Assembly: GCA_024349765.1 (NCBI GenBank)
Contig: AP026073.1
Coordinates: 1,054,001 to 1,118,000, forward strand
DNA: 64,000 nucleotides
Reading direction: 5' to 3'
Source: Streptomyces nigrescens
GTDB taxonomy: Bacteria; Actinomycetota; Actinomycetes; Streptomycetales; Streptomycetaceae
The notes beneath the pieces were generated by a model that was not told where the DNA came from, made no database searches, and worked only from the letters and a program-made list of their open reading frames with translations. Positions within the stretch are counted from its first letter, which is position 1; each line of letters starts with the position of its first letter. Below, one piece after another: positions 26,881-34,447 of this stretch. A program made the position numbers and the translations under genes.

Positions 26881-29800
26881 TGTCGTCGGGGTGTTTGTGC
26901 TTGTCCCCGGCGGCGCCGGGTTCGGCGGCGGGGCGACGCGGAGGCCGGGGACGCGTATCGGTGGTGTGGCGGTCCGTGGTGGGGGTGGGTGTGGGGGTGG
27001 TGGGGCGGCGGTCGGCGCCGAGGGGGATGGCGTGGACGCCGTTGCTGCCGTCGTGGAGGGGCCGGTCGCTGGTGCGGCCGGTCTGGGCGTCGACGTAGGT
27101 GATCTTGCCGTTGTGGTTGACGACGTTCCAGGCGTGGGCGCGGCCGTTGTTGTCCTGGGTGACGATGACGGCCTGGGAGCCGTGGCCGTTGTCACGGAGG
27201 TCGTTCTCGAGGCGGTGGAAGGCGTCGGGGCCGTTTCCGTAGTCGTGGAAGGGGGCGCCGAGGGTGTTTTCGATGCGGTCGCGGCCGTTGGCTTCGCCGC
27301 GGTCGGAGGGGGTGCCGTCGGGGTGGGTGTCGGGGGTGCGGTGGGCGGCGGCGGTGGGGTTGCCGGCGTAGGTGTCGGCGGTGGCGAGGGCGGCGTCGAC
27401 GCAGTTGTTGTTGCGGCCGGGGGCGTCGGGGCCGGGGTGGTTGATGGTGTCGACCCAGTGACCGTCGTTGGGGTCGGGGTGGGGTTGGGGCCGGCCGTCG
27501 TCGTCCTTGGGGATGGCGTTCTCGACGTGCTGCTGGTGCTCGTCGGTGGGGCCGTCCAGCCCGCCGGGGCGCTCGCGGTTACGGGTGTCGGAGGCGGAAG
27601 GCGGAACGTCGTGGGAGCGGTCGTGGTCGCCCTGGTCGCTGGGATCACCCTGCTCGGTGTGGTGAGGCGTCTCCGAGTGGTCGCCCTGGTCAGTCTTGTG
27701 GGAATCGTGGGACTGATCGGCAGGAGCGTGGGCGCGGTCCTGGGTGTTCTGCTCCGTGTTGGGGGAGTGGTCGGCAGCCTCAGGGCGCTCTGAGCCCTCG
27801 GGACGCTGGGCGTCGTTGGGGCGGCCGGAATCGGGCGTGGGCGAAGCGCCGGCAGCCGTGTCGGGCGTGCCTGCCGGGTGCTGAGGATTCTGGAAGTTCT
27901 GCGGGTGCTGCTGTGCGTACGGGTTGGGCTGGGGCTGCTGGGTGTACGGGCCCGGCTGCTGCTGGGCGTACGGGTTCTGCTGGTGGGGCTGCTGGTGCGG
28001 CTGGGTGTACGGGTTGGGCTGCTGCTGGTACGGCCCAGGCTGTTGCTGCTGGTACGGACCGGGCTGCTGCTGGGCGTGCGGCTGCTGCTGCGGCTGCTGG
28101 GTGTAGGGACCCGGCTGCTGGTGCTGCTGCTGATGGGGTTGCTGGTATGGCCCCGGCTGCTGTTGGTGCTGTTGCGGCTGCGCGTACGGGTTCGGCTGCT
28201 GCTGGTGCGGCTGTGCGTACGGGTTGGGCTGTTGCTGGTGGGGCTGCTGCGCGTAGGGGTTTGGCTGCTGCTGGTGCGGCTGCTGCTGGGCGTACGGGTG
28301 CTGTTGGTACGGCCCGGGCTGCTGCTGGGGCTGGGCGTACGGGTTCGGCTGTTGAGTGTGGGGGCCCGGCTGTTGCTGGTGGGGCTGGTTGTAGGGGCCG
28401 GGTTGCTGGTGCTGCGGCTGTTGCTGGTGCGGCCCGGGCTGCTGCTGGTGCGGCTGCTGTTGCGCGTACGGGTTCGGCTGCTGCTGCTGGGGCTGCTGCT
28501 GTGCGTACGGGTTGGGCTGCTGGGGCTGGGGCTGGGGGTGCTGCGGCTGCGGCGCTTGCTGTGCCTGCTGCTGGGGGTTCGGCTGGGGTTGCGGCTGCGG
28601 CTGCGGCTGCGGCTGCGGCTGGGGCTGCTGGGGGTTCGGCTGCGGCTGCTGCTGGGGCTGCGGCGCTTGCTGTGCCTGCTGCTGAGGGTTCGGGTGTTGC
28701 TGCGGCTGCGGCTGCGGCTGCGGTTGGTTCTGGGGCTGCTGCTGCGGCTGGGTCTGGGGCTGCGGCTGCTGGGGTTGCGGCTGCGGCTGCTGCGCTTGCT
28801 GTGCCTGCTGCTGGGGCTGCTGCGCTTGCTGTGCCTGCTGCTGGGGCTGCTGCGCTTGCTGTGCCTGCTGCTGGGGCTGCTGCTGTTGGTTCTGCGGCTG
28901 GGGCTGCTGCGCTTGCTGTGCCTGCTGCTGGGGCTGCTGCGCTTGCTGTGCCTGCTGCTGTGCCTGCTGCGCTTGCTGTGCCTGCTGCTGGGGCTGCTGT
29001 TGGTTCTGCGGTTGGGGCTGCTGTTGTGCCTGGGGGGTTTGGTTTTGGTGGGTGGCGGGGTCGAAGGGCTGGCGGTTGGCGTCGAGGACGAGGTGCCAGA
29101 CGCCCTCGGCGCTGGTGTTGATGGGCTGGTGGCTGACCTTGCCGGTCTGGCTGTCGACCCAGACGACCTTGCCGTCGTGGTTGACGGCGTTGAAGACGTG
29201 GGCGCCGCCGCCGGAACCGTCGGGGTTCTTGGGCCAGGTCACGAGGACGGCGGCGGCCGCGCCGGGGCCGGCCTGGCGGAGCTCGTCGGCTATGCGGTCG
29301 TAGCCGTCCTTGGAGTTCGGGCCCGAGTTGCGGAACTTCGCGCCCGTGTACTCCTCGATGTTGCGGGTGCCCTCGCGCTCGCCTGAAGCGCGGTCGATGC
29401 CCCCCTTGCCGTCCGGGTCGTACGTGCGGACTCCGGACACCTGCGGGTTGCCGTACCAGGACTCCATGAAGGAGCGGGTGCAGTCGGCACAGTTGTTGGA
29501 GCGGCCGAGAACGCTGGGGCCGCCGTCGTTCTGGAGCTGGGCCCAGGGCTGGAACGGGTCGTTGAACGCGCGCGGGGATCCGTCCGGGTTCCGCGGGAAG
29601 CTCGTCTCCAGGGCCTGCTGGTCGTGCGGGAACGGCGAGTACAGGCCGCTGGGCTGGTGGTTGAGGCCGATCCGGACGTCGGTGTGGCTGCGGAGGTTCG
29701 CCGGCTGGGGGACCGGCGACTGGTGTTGTTGCTGTGTGGGCGGTTGCTGGTGGGGGGTGGGCTGCGCCTGGTTCTGGTGGTGGGGGGACTGCTGCTGGTG

Positions 29801-32800
29801 GGGAGCCGGGACCGGCTGTTGGTGCGGGACCGGCTGCTGCTGTTGCTGCTGGGGGTGGGGTTGCTGCGGCTGCTGGGCCTGCGGCTGGTGCTGGTTCTGG
29901 GGCTGAGGCTGGTTTTGCGGGGTTTGCTGCTGGGGCTGCTGCTGTTGCTGGTTTGGCTGCTGGTTCTGGGGCTGCTGCTGTTGGGGCTTCGGCTGCTGCT
30001 GCGGCGCCTGCTGGTGGGGGTTCGGCTGCTGGTGGGGGGTGTTGGGGGTGGGGGCAGCGGGGGACTGGGCGCCGGGGGTGGTCGGGGCCTGCGCGGGGGT
30101 GTCGGTCCGGGGGCGGTCCGAGCGGTTGGGGGCAGGCTGCTGCTGTCCGTCTTGCGGGCGTGACGCATCGGGACGTGAAGCGTCCGGACGTGACGCATCG
30201 GGGCGCGACGTCTCTGGGCGTGCCGAGTCCGGGCGCGTGGCGTCCGGGCGGGTGGCGTCGGGGCGCGAGGCGTCCGGACGTGCCGAGTCCGGACGTGCCG
30301 AGTCCGGGCGTGACGTGTCCGGGCGCGTGGCGTCGGGACGCGGTGCAGAGTCGGGGCGGGGGCCTTCCGGGCGGGTGGTGTCCGGACGGTTGCCCTCGGG
30401 GCGGGGGTTGGTGGCGCCCGGGGTTTCGGGGCGGGTGGGGTCGTCGCGGCGCGGGCCGTCGAGGCGGGGGTTGTGCGGGGGGCGCTCGGGGGTGGGCTGC
30501 TGGGTGTGGTCCTGGACGATCTGGGAGCCGTCGGGGCGGCGGTTGGTGCCGGGCGGCGTGGTGGGGGCGTCCCGGCGGGGGCCGTCCAGACGGCTGTCGT
30601 GCGGCGGGGGCGTCGCCTGGTCGCGGCGGGGGCCGTCGAGGCGGGGGTTGTAGGCAGGGCGGTCCGGGGTGGGCCGCTGGGTGTGGTCCTGGACGATCTG
30701 GGAACCGTCGGGGCGACGGTTGGTGGGGCGTGCGGAAGCGTTTCCGCCGGTGGGGGCGGGGGTGGTGGGGTTGCTGGACGGAGTGCTGGTGCGGGGCGGG
30801 GTGTTGCTGGAGGGGGTGCCGGCGGCGCGGGGCGGGGTGCCGGCCGTCGGGGCACCGGCCTGATGCGGGACGGCGCCCATCATCATCGGGCCGTTGGCCT
30901 GGGGGGAGTTGGGCTGGGCCTGGGGGGTGGGGCCGGTGGGGGCCGCGCTGGGGGAGTCGGCGGTGTGCTGGGTGGGCGGAGGGAGGGTGGCGGTGCCTGC
31001 GGACTGGGTGGTGACGGTGGTGTCGTCGCCGCCGTCCACGGTCGGCATGGGGTCGCCGGGGGCCGGGTCGCGCTGCTGGATGGGCTGGCTGGACGGCGCG
31101 TGCTGGACCGGGGCGCCCTGCGGGGTGCTGAGGTGCGGCACGGAGGGGCGGCCGCCGGCGCCACTGCCGGAGTTGTCGCCGTTCGCGGTGCCGGAACCGT
31201 CGTGGGAGCCGGGGGAGGTGTCGCCGTACGAGGGCGGGTTGCCGGCTACCGCGTCGGTGGCCGGGGAGGGCGCCGCCGGGGTCGGCTGGGTGCCGACGTT
31301 GTCGGTGTCCGGACGCGCCGCGTCGGGGGTGTTGTCGCGGGTCGGCTGGGTGCTGATGCCGTCGTGGTCGGGGCGGGCCGCATCCGGGGTGTTGTCGTGC
31401 GCGGGTTGGGTGGTGATGCCCTCACTGTCCGGGCGGGCGAAGTCGGGCGTGGTGTCCCGGGTGGGGTGAGTGCTGGTGCCGTCCGTGTCGGGGCGCGCCG
31501 CGTCGGGGGTGTTGTCGTGCGTGGGCTGGGTGGAGGCGCCGTCCGTGTCGGGGCGGGTCGCGTCCGGGGTGTTGTCGTGGGTCGGCTGGGTGGTGGCGCC
31601 GTCGGTGTCCGGGCGGGAGGTGTCCGGGCCGCCGTCGGGGGTGTGGGACGGGGACGAGTCGTGGGACCCGCTGTCGTTGCCGCCGGCGTAGCCCTCGTCG
31701 AAGGGGGAGCGCTGGTCCGGGGGCGGCAGCGGCTGGGCCGGGGGGACGTCGTGCCGGGGCTGCGAGCCGTTCGGGGAGGAGTCGGAGCCGTCGGAGGTGG
31801 GGGAGTTACCGGAGTGGTTGGAGTTGCCGGCACCACCGGAGTCACCAGAGTCACCAGAGTTACCGGCGTCACCGGAGCTGTGGTCCGAGGCCGGGGTGGT
31901 GTCCGAGGGACGGGGGGTGTGGCTGCCGCCGCCGTCGGTGGGGCGGTTGCCGTCCGAGCCGCCGTTGCCCGAGCCGTTGCCGCCGGCCGAGTCGTGGGAG
32001 GAGGAGTTGCTGCCGGAGCCCGCGCCGCCGGAGCCGCTGCCGGCACCCCCGTCGCCGGAGCCGCTGTCGTGCGAACCACCGGAACCCGAGCCGGATCCCG
32101 ACCCCGCTCCCGACCCGGAGCCGCTACCCGACGACGAGCCGCTGCCAGAGCCCGACCCGGACCCCGACCCGGACCCCGACCCGGAACCGGATCCCGCCCC
32201 GGAGCCTGACCCCGAGCCGCTGCCGGAATCGTTGGAGTGGCTACCACTGCCGCTGCCGCTACCGCTGCCGCTATCACTGCCACTGCCGCTATCGCTGCCG
32301 CCGTCGCCGTGTTCGCCGCCCCCGTGGTCCCCGCCGCGCCCGGCGGCGGAGTCGAGGCCGCCGCGGGCGCGGTGGCCCGCGCGGTGACCGGCGCCGTCGC
32401 GGAGGCTCTCGCCGAGGGACTCGCCGGTGTTCTTGATCGCGTCGGTGGCGGCGCTCTGGCCCTCCTTGAGGGTCCGGCCGAGGTTGTAGCCGTTCTGCGC
32501 GCCGAAGTTCTGGTTGACGGTCTGGGCGATGATGTCCGAGACCATGGCCTCCAGGGCGGAGATCACCGGCTCCTTGGCGGCCTCCAGGATCGCGTCGAGC
32601 AGCTGCTTGGCGACCTCCTTGAGGATCTTGCGGACCATCTCGCGGGTGGCCAGGGTCGCCGCCGCGCCGCCGATTTCCGATAGGCCGAGTGTGAAGGGTG
32701 CCGCGGCTTGTGCGGCGATGATTTCGGCCGCCAATATCGCCAATTGGACGATCACGGCGATCTTCATGCCGATGACGAGGGCGGCGGCGGCCTCGAAGGT

Positions 32801-33082
32801 GAAGGCGATGACCTCCGCCGCCTCACGGGCGTCGTTGAAGTAGCCCGAACCGCCGCCGAACTTGTCCCACGCCTTGCTGAAGCCCTCGATGGAGTCGCCG
32901 GCGTTCTGGCTGAGCACGTTCGACGCGGCGGTCGTGCCGGTGGCCTGGTGGCCCTCGACGTCCGCGGCGAACTGACGCCAGACATTGGCGCACTCGATCA
33001 ACTTGTCCTCGTCGGCGGTGGGCCAGTTGAAGCCGAGCATCTCGAGGACCCACTCAAGAGCGTTCGGCAGCATCATGGACAA
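25490..33082 (-). CDS. Giant polymorphic toxin: WXG/CpnT-like N-terminus, two papain-fold domains, deaminase-like tip
   Basis: The 2,530 residues start at TTG 33082 (GGGGGAG 7 nt before; ATGs at 33076 and 33073 are alternatives). About 1-215: CpnT-like helical WXG domain (LEMLGFNWPTADEDKLIECA, FGGGSGYFNDAREAAEVIA). 240-1128: Gly/Ser, Asp/Pro and Gln/Pro linkers. 1131-1342: papain-fold (Tox-PL, glutamine deamidase type) domain with Cys1198, His1295, Asp1310. 1345-1868: Gln/Pro and charged linker. 1871-2025: second papain-fold domain with Cys1894, His1983, Asp1998. 2068-2530: deaminase-like module with HSE (2328-2330) and Cys2360/Cys2371, then a coiled coil and a short tail. The frame is uninterrupted. 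Probably exported by a type VII-like system, whose genes are not in the window. Confidence 0.85.
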   Translation of the reverse strand: MSMMLPNALEWVLEMLGFNWPTADEDKLIECANVWRQFAADVEGHQATGTTAASNVLSQNAGDSIEGFSKAWDKFGGGSGYFNDAREAAEVIAFTFEAAAALVIGMKIAVIVQLAILAAEIIAAQAAAPFTLGLSEIGGAAATLATREMVRKILKEVAKQLLDAILEAAKEPVISALEAMVSDIIAQTVNQNFGAQNGYNLGRTLKEGQSAATDAIKNTGESLGESLRDGAGHRAGHRARGGLDSAAGRGGDHGGGEHGDGGSDSGSGSDSGSGSGSGSGSHSNDSGSGSGSGSGAGSGSGSGSGSGSGSGSGSGSSSGSGSGSGAGSGSGSGSGGSHDSGSGDGGAGSGSGGAGSGSNSSSHDSAGGNGSGNGGSDGNRPTDGGGSHTPRPSDTTPASDHSSGDAGNSGDSGDSGGAGNSNHSGNSPTSDGSDSSPNGSQPRHDVPPAQPLPPPDQRSPFDEGYAGGNDSGSHDSSPSHTPDGGPDTSRPDTDGATTQPTHDNTPDATRPDTDGASTQPTHDNTPDAARPDTDGTSTHPTRDTTPDFARPDSEGITTQPAHDNTPDAARPDHDGISTQPTRDNTPDAARPDTDNVGTQPTPAAPSPATDAVAGNPPSYGDTSPGSHDGSGTANGDNSGSGAGGRPSVPHLSTPQGAPVQHAPSSQPIQQRDPAPGDPMPTVDGGDDTTVTTQSAGTATLPPPTQHTADSPSAAPTGPTPQAQPNSPQANGPMMMGAVPHQAGAPTAGTPPRAAGTPSSNTPPRTSTPSSNPTTPAPTGGNASARPTNRRPDGSQIVQDHTQRPTPDRPAYNPRLDGPRRDQATPPPHDSRLDGPRRDAPTTPPGTNRRPDGSQIVQDHTQQPTPERPPHNPRLDGPRRDDPTRPETPGATNPRPEGNRPDTTRPEGPRPDSAPRPDATRPDTSRPDSARPDSARPDASRPDATRPDATRPDSARPETSRPDASRPDASRPDASRPQDGQQQPAPNRSDRPRTDTPAQAPTTPGAQSPAAPTPNTPHQQPNPHQQAPQQQPKPQQQQPQNQQPNQQQQQPQQQTPQNQPQPQNQHQPQAQQPQQPHPQQQQQQPVPHQQPVPAPHQQQSPHHQNQAQPTPHQQPPTQQQHQSPVPQPANLRSHTDVRIGLNHQPSGLYSPFPHDQQALETSFPRNPDGSPRAFNDPFQPWAQLQNDGGPSVLGRSNNCADCTRSFMESWYGNPQVSGVRTYDPDGKGGIDRASGEREGTRNIEEYTGAKFRNSGPNSKDGYDRIADELRQAGPGAAAAVLVTWPKNPDGSGGGAHVFNAVNHDGKVVWVDSQTGKVSHQPINTSAEGVWHLVLDANRQPFDPATHQNQTPQAQQQPQPQNQQQPQQQAQQAQQAQQQAQQAQQPQQQAQQAQQPQPQNQQQQPQQQAQQAQQPQQQAQQAQQPQQQAQQAQQPQPQPQQPQPQTQPQQQPQNQPQPQPQPQQHPNPQQQAQQAPQPQQQPQPNPQQPQPQPQPQPQPQPQPNPQQQAQQAPQPQHPQPQPQQPNPYAQQQPQQQQPNPYAQQQPHQQQPGPHQQQPQHQQPGPYNQPHQQQPGPHTQQPNPYAQPQQQPGPYQQHPYAQQQPHQQQPNPYAQQPHQQQPNPYAQPHQQQPNPYAQPQQHQQQPGPYQQPHQQQHQQPGPYTQQPQQQPHAQQQPGPYQQQQPGPYQQQPNPYTQPHQQPHQQNPYAQQQPGPYTQQPQPNPYAQQHPQNFQNPQHPAGTPDTAAGASPTPDSGRPNDAQRPEGSERPEAADHSPNTEQNTQDRAHAPADQSHDSHKTDQGDHSETPHHTEQGDPSDQGDHDRSHDVPPSASDTRNRERPGGLDGPTDEHQQHVENAIPKDDDGRPQPHPDPNDGHWVDTINHPGPDAPGRNNNCVDAALATADTYAGNPTAAAHRTPDTHPDGTPSDRGEANGRDRIENTLGAPFHDYGNGPDAFHRLENDLRDNGHGSQAVIVTQDNNGRAHAWNVVNHNGKITYVDAQTGRTSDRPLHDGSNGVHAIPLGADRRPTTPTPTPTTDRHTTDTRPRPPRRPAAEPGAAGDKHKHPDDMDIDGDEGHDAKKPKLDQDDSKFDQERTRGTAQFGETQEAHQRHYGQLGEDSQSRLRESHDVRQVGLEGALTPLRGWAQDGSLHRVAEEAQNNGKITFNRLRKLLNGFDKLDEGTQLAIIGGIGRLSSAYHGAHAVGESPVSMDPGRKKSTAPQGTSAKPGHALHESHVVGGQGPSAEARAYAVRQEAGGKDAPDSAVEKFDNEFLGLRANHGQGVLQPDMSGKNYAVLMMEERDKDGNVVDIHYVIDSSIPGSSEHHHDHSEPHLGEWARQVEKQHGDRFRAVRMYTEFEPCGDKTGTGGANCSDYLTHEMGRDDGDGRARNNKARVKRGLEVPEGQAKNPMIVDYGIGYRKGPTDGEVGPRAKMAAAEQKVNEAKEAVEKAKKEGSESLKEDRARLKDAREELKQAKAEEAAARAAGEPDRAKVKAEFDRDMNQYRGELLRIWMAAARAKDAGVVAPQIAP
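27060..29700 (-). repeat. Gln/Pro-coding low-complexity repeats around the papain-fold domains
   Basis: Between about 27880 and 29050 the gene encodes hundreds of Gln, Pro, Asn, Tyr and His residues. Units such as QQPNPYAQ repeat, and at 28790-29000 a roughly 30-bp tandem unit encodes QQAQQAQQPQ. The same composition appears at 29700-30130. These linkers flank the first papain-fold domain and are prone to length change by recombination. Confidence 0.8.
30155..30400 (-). repeat. RPDxx pentapeptide repeats (15 bp)
   Basis: About sixteen consecutive 5-residue units of the form RPD(A/S/T)(S/A/T)R are encoded by 15-bp repeats (residues about 895-976 of the toxin). Just upstream, two longer copies of a unit with RRPDGSQIVQDHTQ and PRLDGPRRD occur at about 30490-30560 and 30670-30740. 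Confidence 0.8.
31285..31615 (-). repeat. 66-bp tandem repeats encoding 22-residue units
   Basis: About five to six copies of a 22-residue unit containing ARPDTDGxSTQPTHDNTPDA (residues about 490-600 of the toxin) stand in tandem. Copies differ at a few codons, so the array is not brand new. Confidence 0.8.
31960..32330 (-). repeat. Gly/Ser-rich spacer repeats
   Basis: The segment encodes long (Gly-Ser)n and Asp-Ser-Gly runs, residues about 252-374 of the toxin, built from 6- and 12-bp GGXTCX units. It separates the WXG N-terminal domain from the rest and is likely flexible. Confidence 0.8.
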
Positions 33083-33169
33083 GGTGGAGCTCCCCCGTGA
33101 AATTTGCGCATAGCGGCGTGGTGCGGATGCGGGCCTCGTGGGGAGGCTCGCTCGTCAGAAGGGCGGGAC

Positions 33170-33195
33170 CCGGGTCACACAAGGATGTGACCCGG
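33170..33195. terminator. Intercistronic hairpin between WXG partner and toxin genes
   Basis: CCGGGTCACA (33170-33179) and TGTGACCCGG (33186-33195) form a perfect 10-bp stem around a 6-nt loop, 44 bp after the WXG stop and 88 bp before the toxin start. The downstream minus-strand sequence is only weakly T-rich (CCCTTCTG). It may act as a partial terminator or as an mRNA-stabilising stem that sets the ratio of partner to toxin. Confidence 0.55.
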
Positions 33196-33238
33196 CAGGG
33201 TGTGCGGCCCGGCCAGGCCTGTGGTCCGGCCGGTCGAC

Positions 33239-33748
33239 TCAGTTCTTGGCCGGGTACCAGGCGGTGGTGACGACTTCGTCGGGCTGCTGCTGCTTCGTCG
33301 GGTCCTGCCAGGCCTGCTTGTTCTCGACGTGCTGCTTCATCAGCGCTTCGTTGAAGTCCTCGTTCTCCGCGTGGTTCTTGGACATATCGGTCAGCGCCTT
33401 GCCGATTTCCTGGAGCTTCGCGGAGAGGTGGCCCATCGACTCGTACATGCCGTCACGCACGCCCTCGTAGGCCACGCCGAACTTCTCGCCGAGGTCGTCG
33501 TCCCCCCACGGCGGAGCGCCGTCCTTGCTGTCGAACGTCGTCAGTCCGCTGATGAACTGCTGGCCGAACGACTTCTCCTCCGGCTTGGGCGCCTTCGAGG
33601 GGTCGGCCGGCGGGCCCGCACCCAGCGCGCTCAGGCCGTTCATCAGCCGCGCCACGGACTGGTAGAAGTCCTCGCCGAGCTTGGTGAAGTTCGTGCCCTC
33701 GGACTTGAGGGACTCCACATCGGTCTGAAAACCGCCTGCTCCGGCCAC
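33239..33748 (-). CDS. WXG100-like secretion partner protein
   Basis: The 169-residue, mostly helical protein has no signal peptide. FQTDVESLKSEGTNFTKLGEDFYQSVARLMNGL forms the first long helix. PPWGDDDLGEKFGVAYEGVRDGMYESMGHLSAKLQEIGKALTDMS carries the PWGxDDxGxxF motif seen in actinobacterial WXG-like proteins beside large type VII toxins. The tail ends VTTAWYPAKN. GTG start at 33748. It precedes the giant toxin in the same direction and probably pairs with the toxin's N-terminal WXG region for export. Confidence 0.8.
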   Translation of the reverse strand: MAGAGGFQTDVESLKSEGTNFTKLGEDFYQSVARLMNGLSALGAGPPADPSKAPKPEEKSFGQQFISGLTTFDSKDGAPPWGDDDLGEKFGVAYEGVRDGMYESMGHLSAKLQEIGKALTDMSKNHAENEDFNEALMKQHVENKQAWQDPTKQQQPDEVVTTAWYPAKN

Positions 33749-33856
33749 AACGCCCCCCGCGTTCGTAATGGTTACCCAATGAGATGTTCAAGGTAAAGCT
33801 TAGCTGTCGCCGCTGACATGCCGACAGGTGCCGCCGACCCGGCTCCGCCCGGTCTT
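33749..33856 (-). promoter_or_regulatory. AT-richer promoter region before the WXG gene
   Basis: This 108-bp gap includes an unusually AT-rich stretch. On the minus strand it reads TAAGCT near 33800 and TTGAAC near 33789 followed by TAACCATTACG, either of which could be part of a promoter. A CTGTCG-N12-CGACAG inverted repeat lies at 33804-33827. A separate promoter for the WXG/toxin genes is plausible. Confidence 0.35.
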
Positions 33857-34321
33857 TCAGGCCTCGGAAGACGGGCGGTAGACCCGGCGGTAGAGGTCCT
33901 CGATCTCGGCCGGGGGGAAGTTGGGCAGGAAGGTCACATCGCCGTTCTCCTTGTTGATGACGACGTTGCTTCCACCGGGCGACGCGGGCGGGGCGGTGGG
34001 GTCCTCGGGGGCCGGCCAGCCGGCGTGGACGAGGTAGCCGAGGTCGAATTCGTGGACGTGCAGACTGGCGGGGCCGTCGGGCGAACCGACCTCGGGGAAG
34101 TGCCGGCGGCCGATGTCGAGCGCCTCGTCCGCATTCGCCGGGACGGGCCGGGGGCCCTCGTCCGCCGCCTGCGGGGGCAGCGGCGGGGGCGTGGGCGGCA
34201 GGGACCCGTTGTTCCCCGCTGCCGAGGGGTCGCCGCCCGTCGGGCTGCTGCCACCCGTGGAGTTGCCACCCGTCGGGACGGCCCCCGGCTGGTCGCTTCC
34301 CGGCTGGTCGGAATCGGTCAT
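33857..34321 (-). CDS. YrhB/Imm35-like protein, copy 1
   Basis: The 154-residue protein has a disordered Gly/Pro/Ser/Thr-rich N-terminus (1-65) followed by a YrhB/Imm35-type domain with ASLHVHEFDLGYLVHAGWP, GGSNVVINKENGDVTFLPNF and PPAEIEDLYRRVYRP. It is the first gene of the toxin series, placed before the WXG partner rather than after the toxin, which hints at a chaperone- or adaptor-like role instead of simple immunity. Homologous to the 101-residue protein at 20542-20847. ATG start at 34321. Confidence 0.75.
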   Translation of the reverse strand: MTDSDQPGSDQPGAVPTGGNSTGGSSPTGGDPSAAGNNGSLPPTPPPLPPQAADEGPRPVPANADEALDIGRRHFPEVGSPDGPASLHVHEFDLGYLVHAGWPAPEDPTAPPASPGGSNVVINKENGDVTFLPNFPPAEIEDLYRRVYRPSSEA

Positions 34322-34447
34322 GTTGCTGTCCCCTCGGCGCTGATCCGGTCGATGATGGTCAACTTAACTCACGCGCTGAAGGCTTGATTGGTTCGCCCGA
34401 GGGCAGGACCGTCCGCTGGTCGCCCGGGGCGATTGCCGCGCGGAAGC

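Noticed and set aside
26855-27793. Plus-strand frame of 312 codons rich in Val/Gly
   Set aside because: Antisense shadow of the second papain-fold domain; catalytic motifs read on the minus strand.
27878-29386. Long plus-strand frame rich in Leu/Val/Arg opposite the toxin
   Set aside because: It is the complement of the Gln/Pro repeats; composition follows from the repeats, and there is no ribosome site or domain.
27000-29700. Frameshift or assembly break inside the giant toxin
   Set aside because: The frame stays open and both domain motifs and the tip are in the same frame across all repeats.
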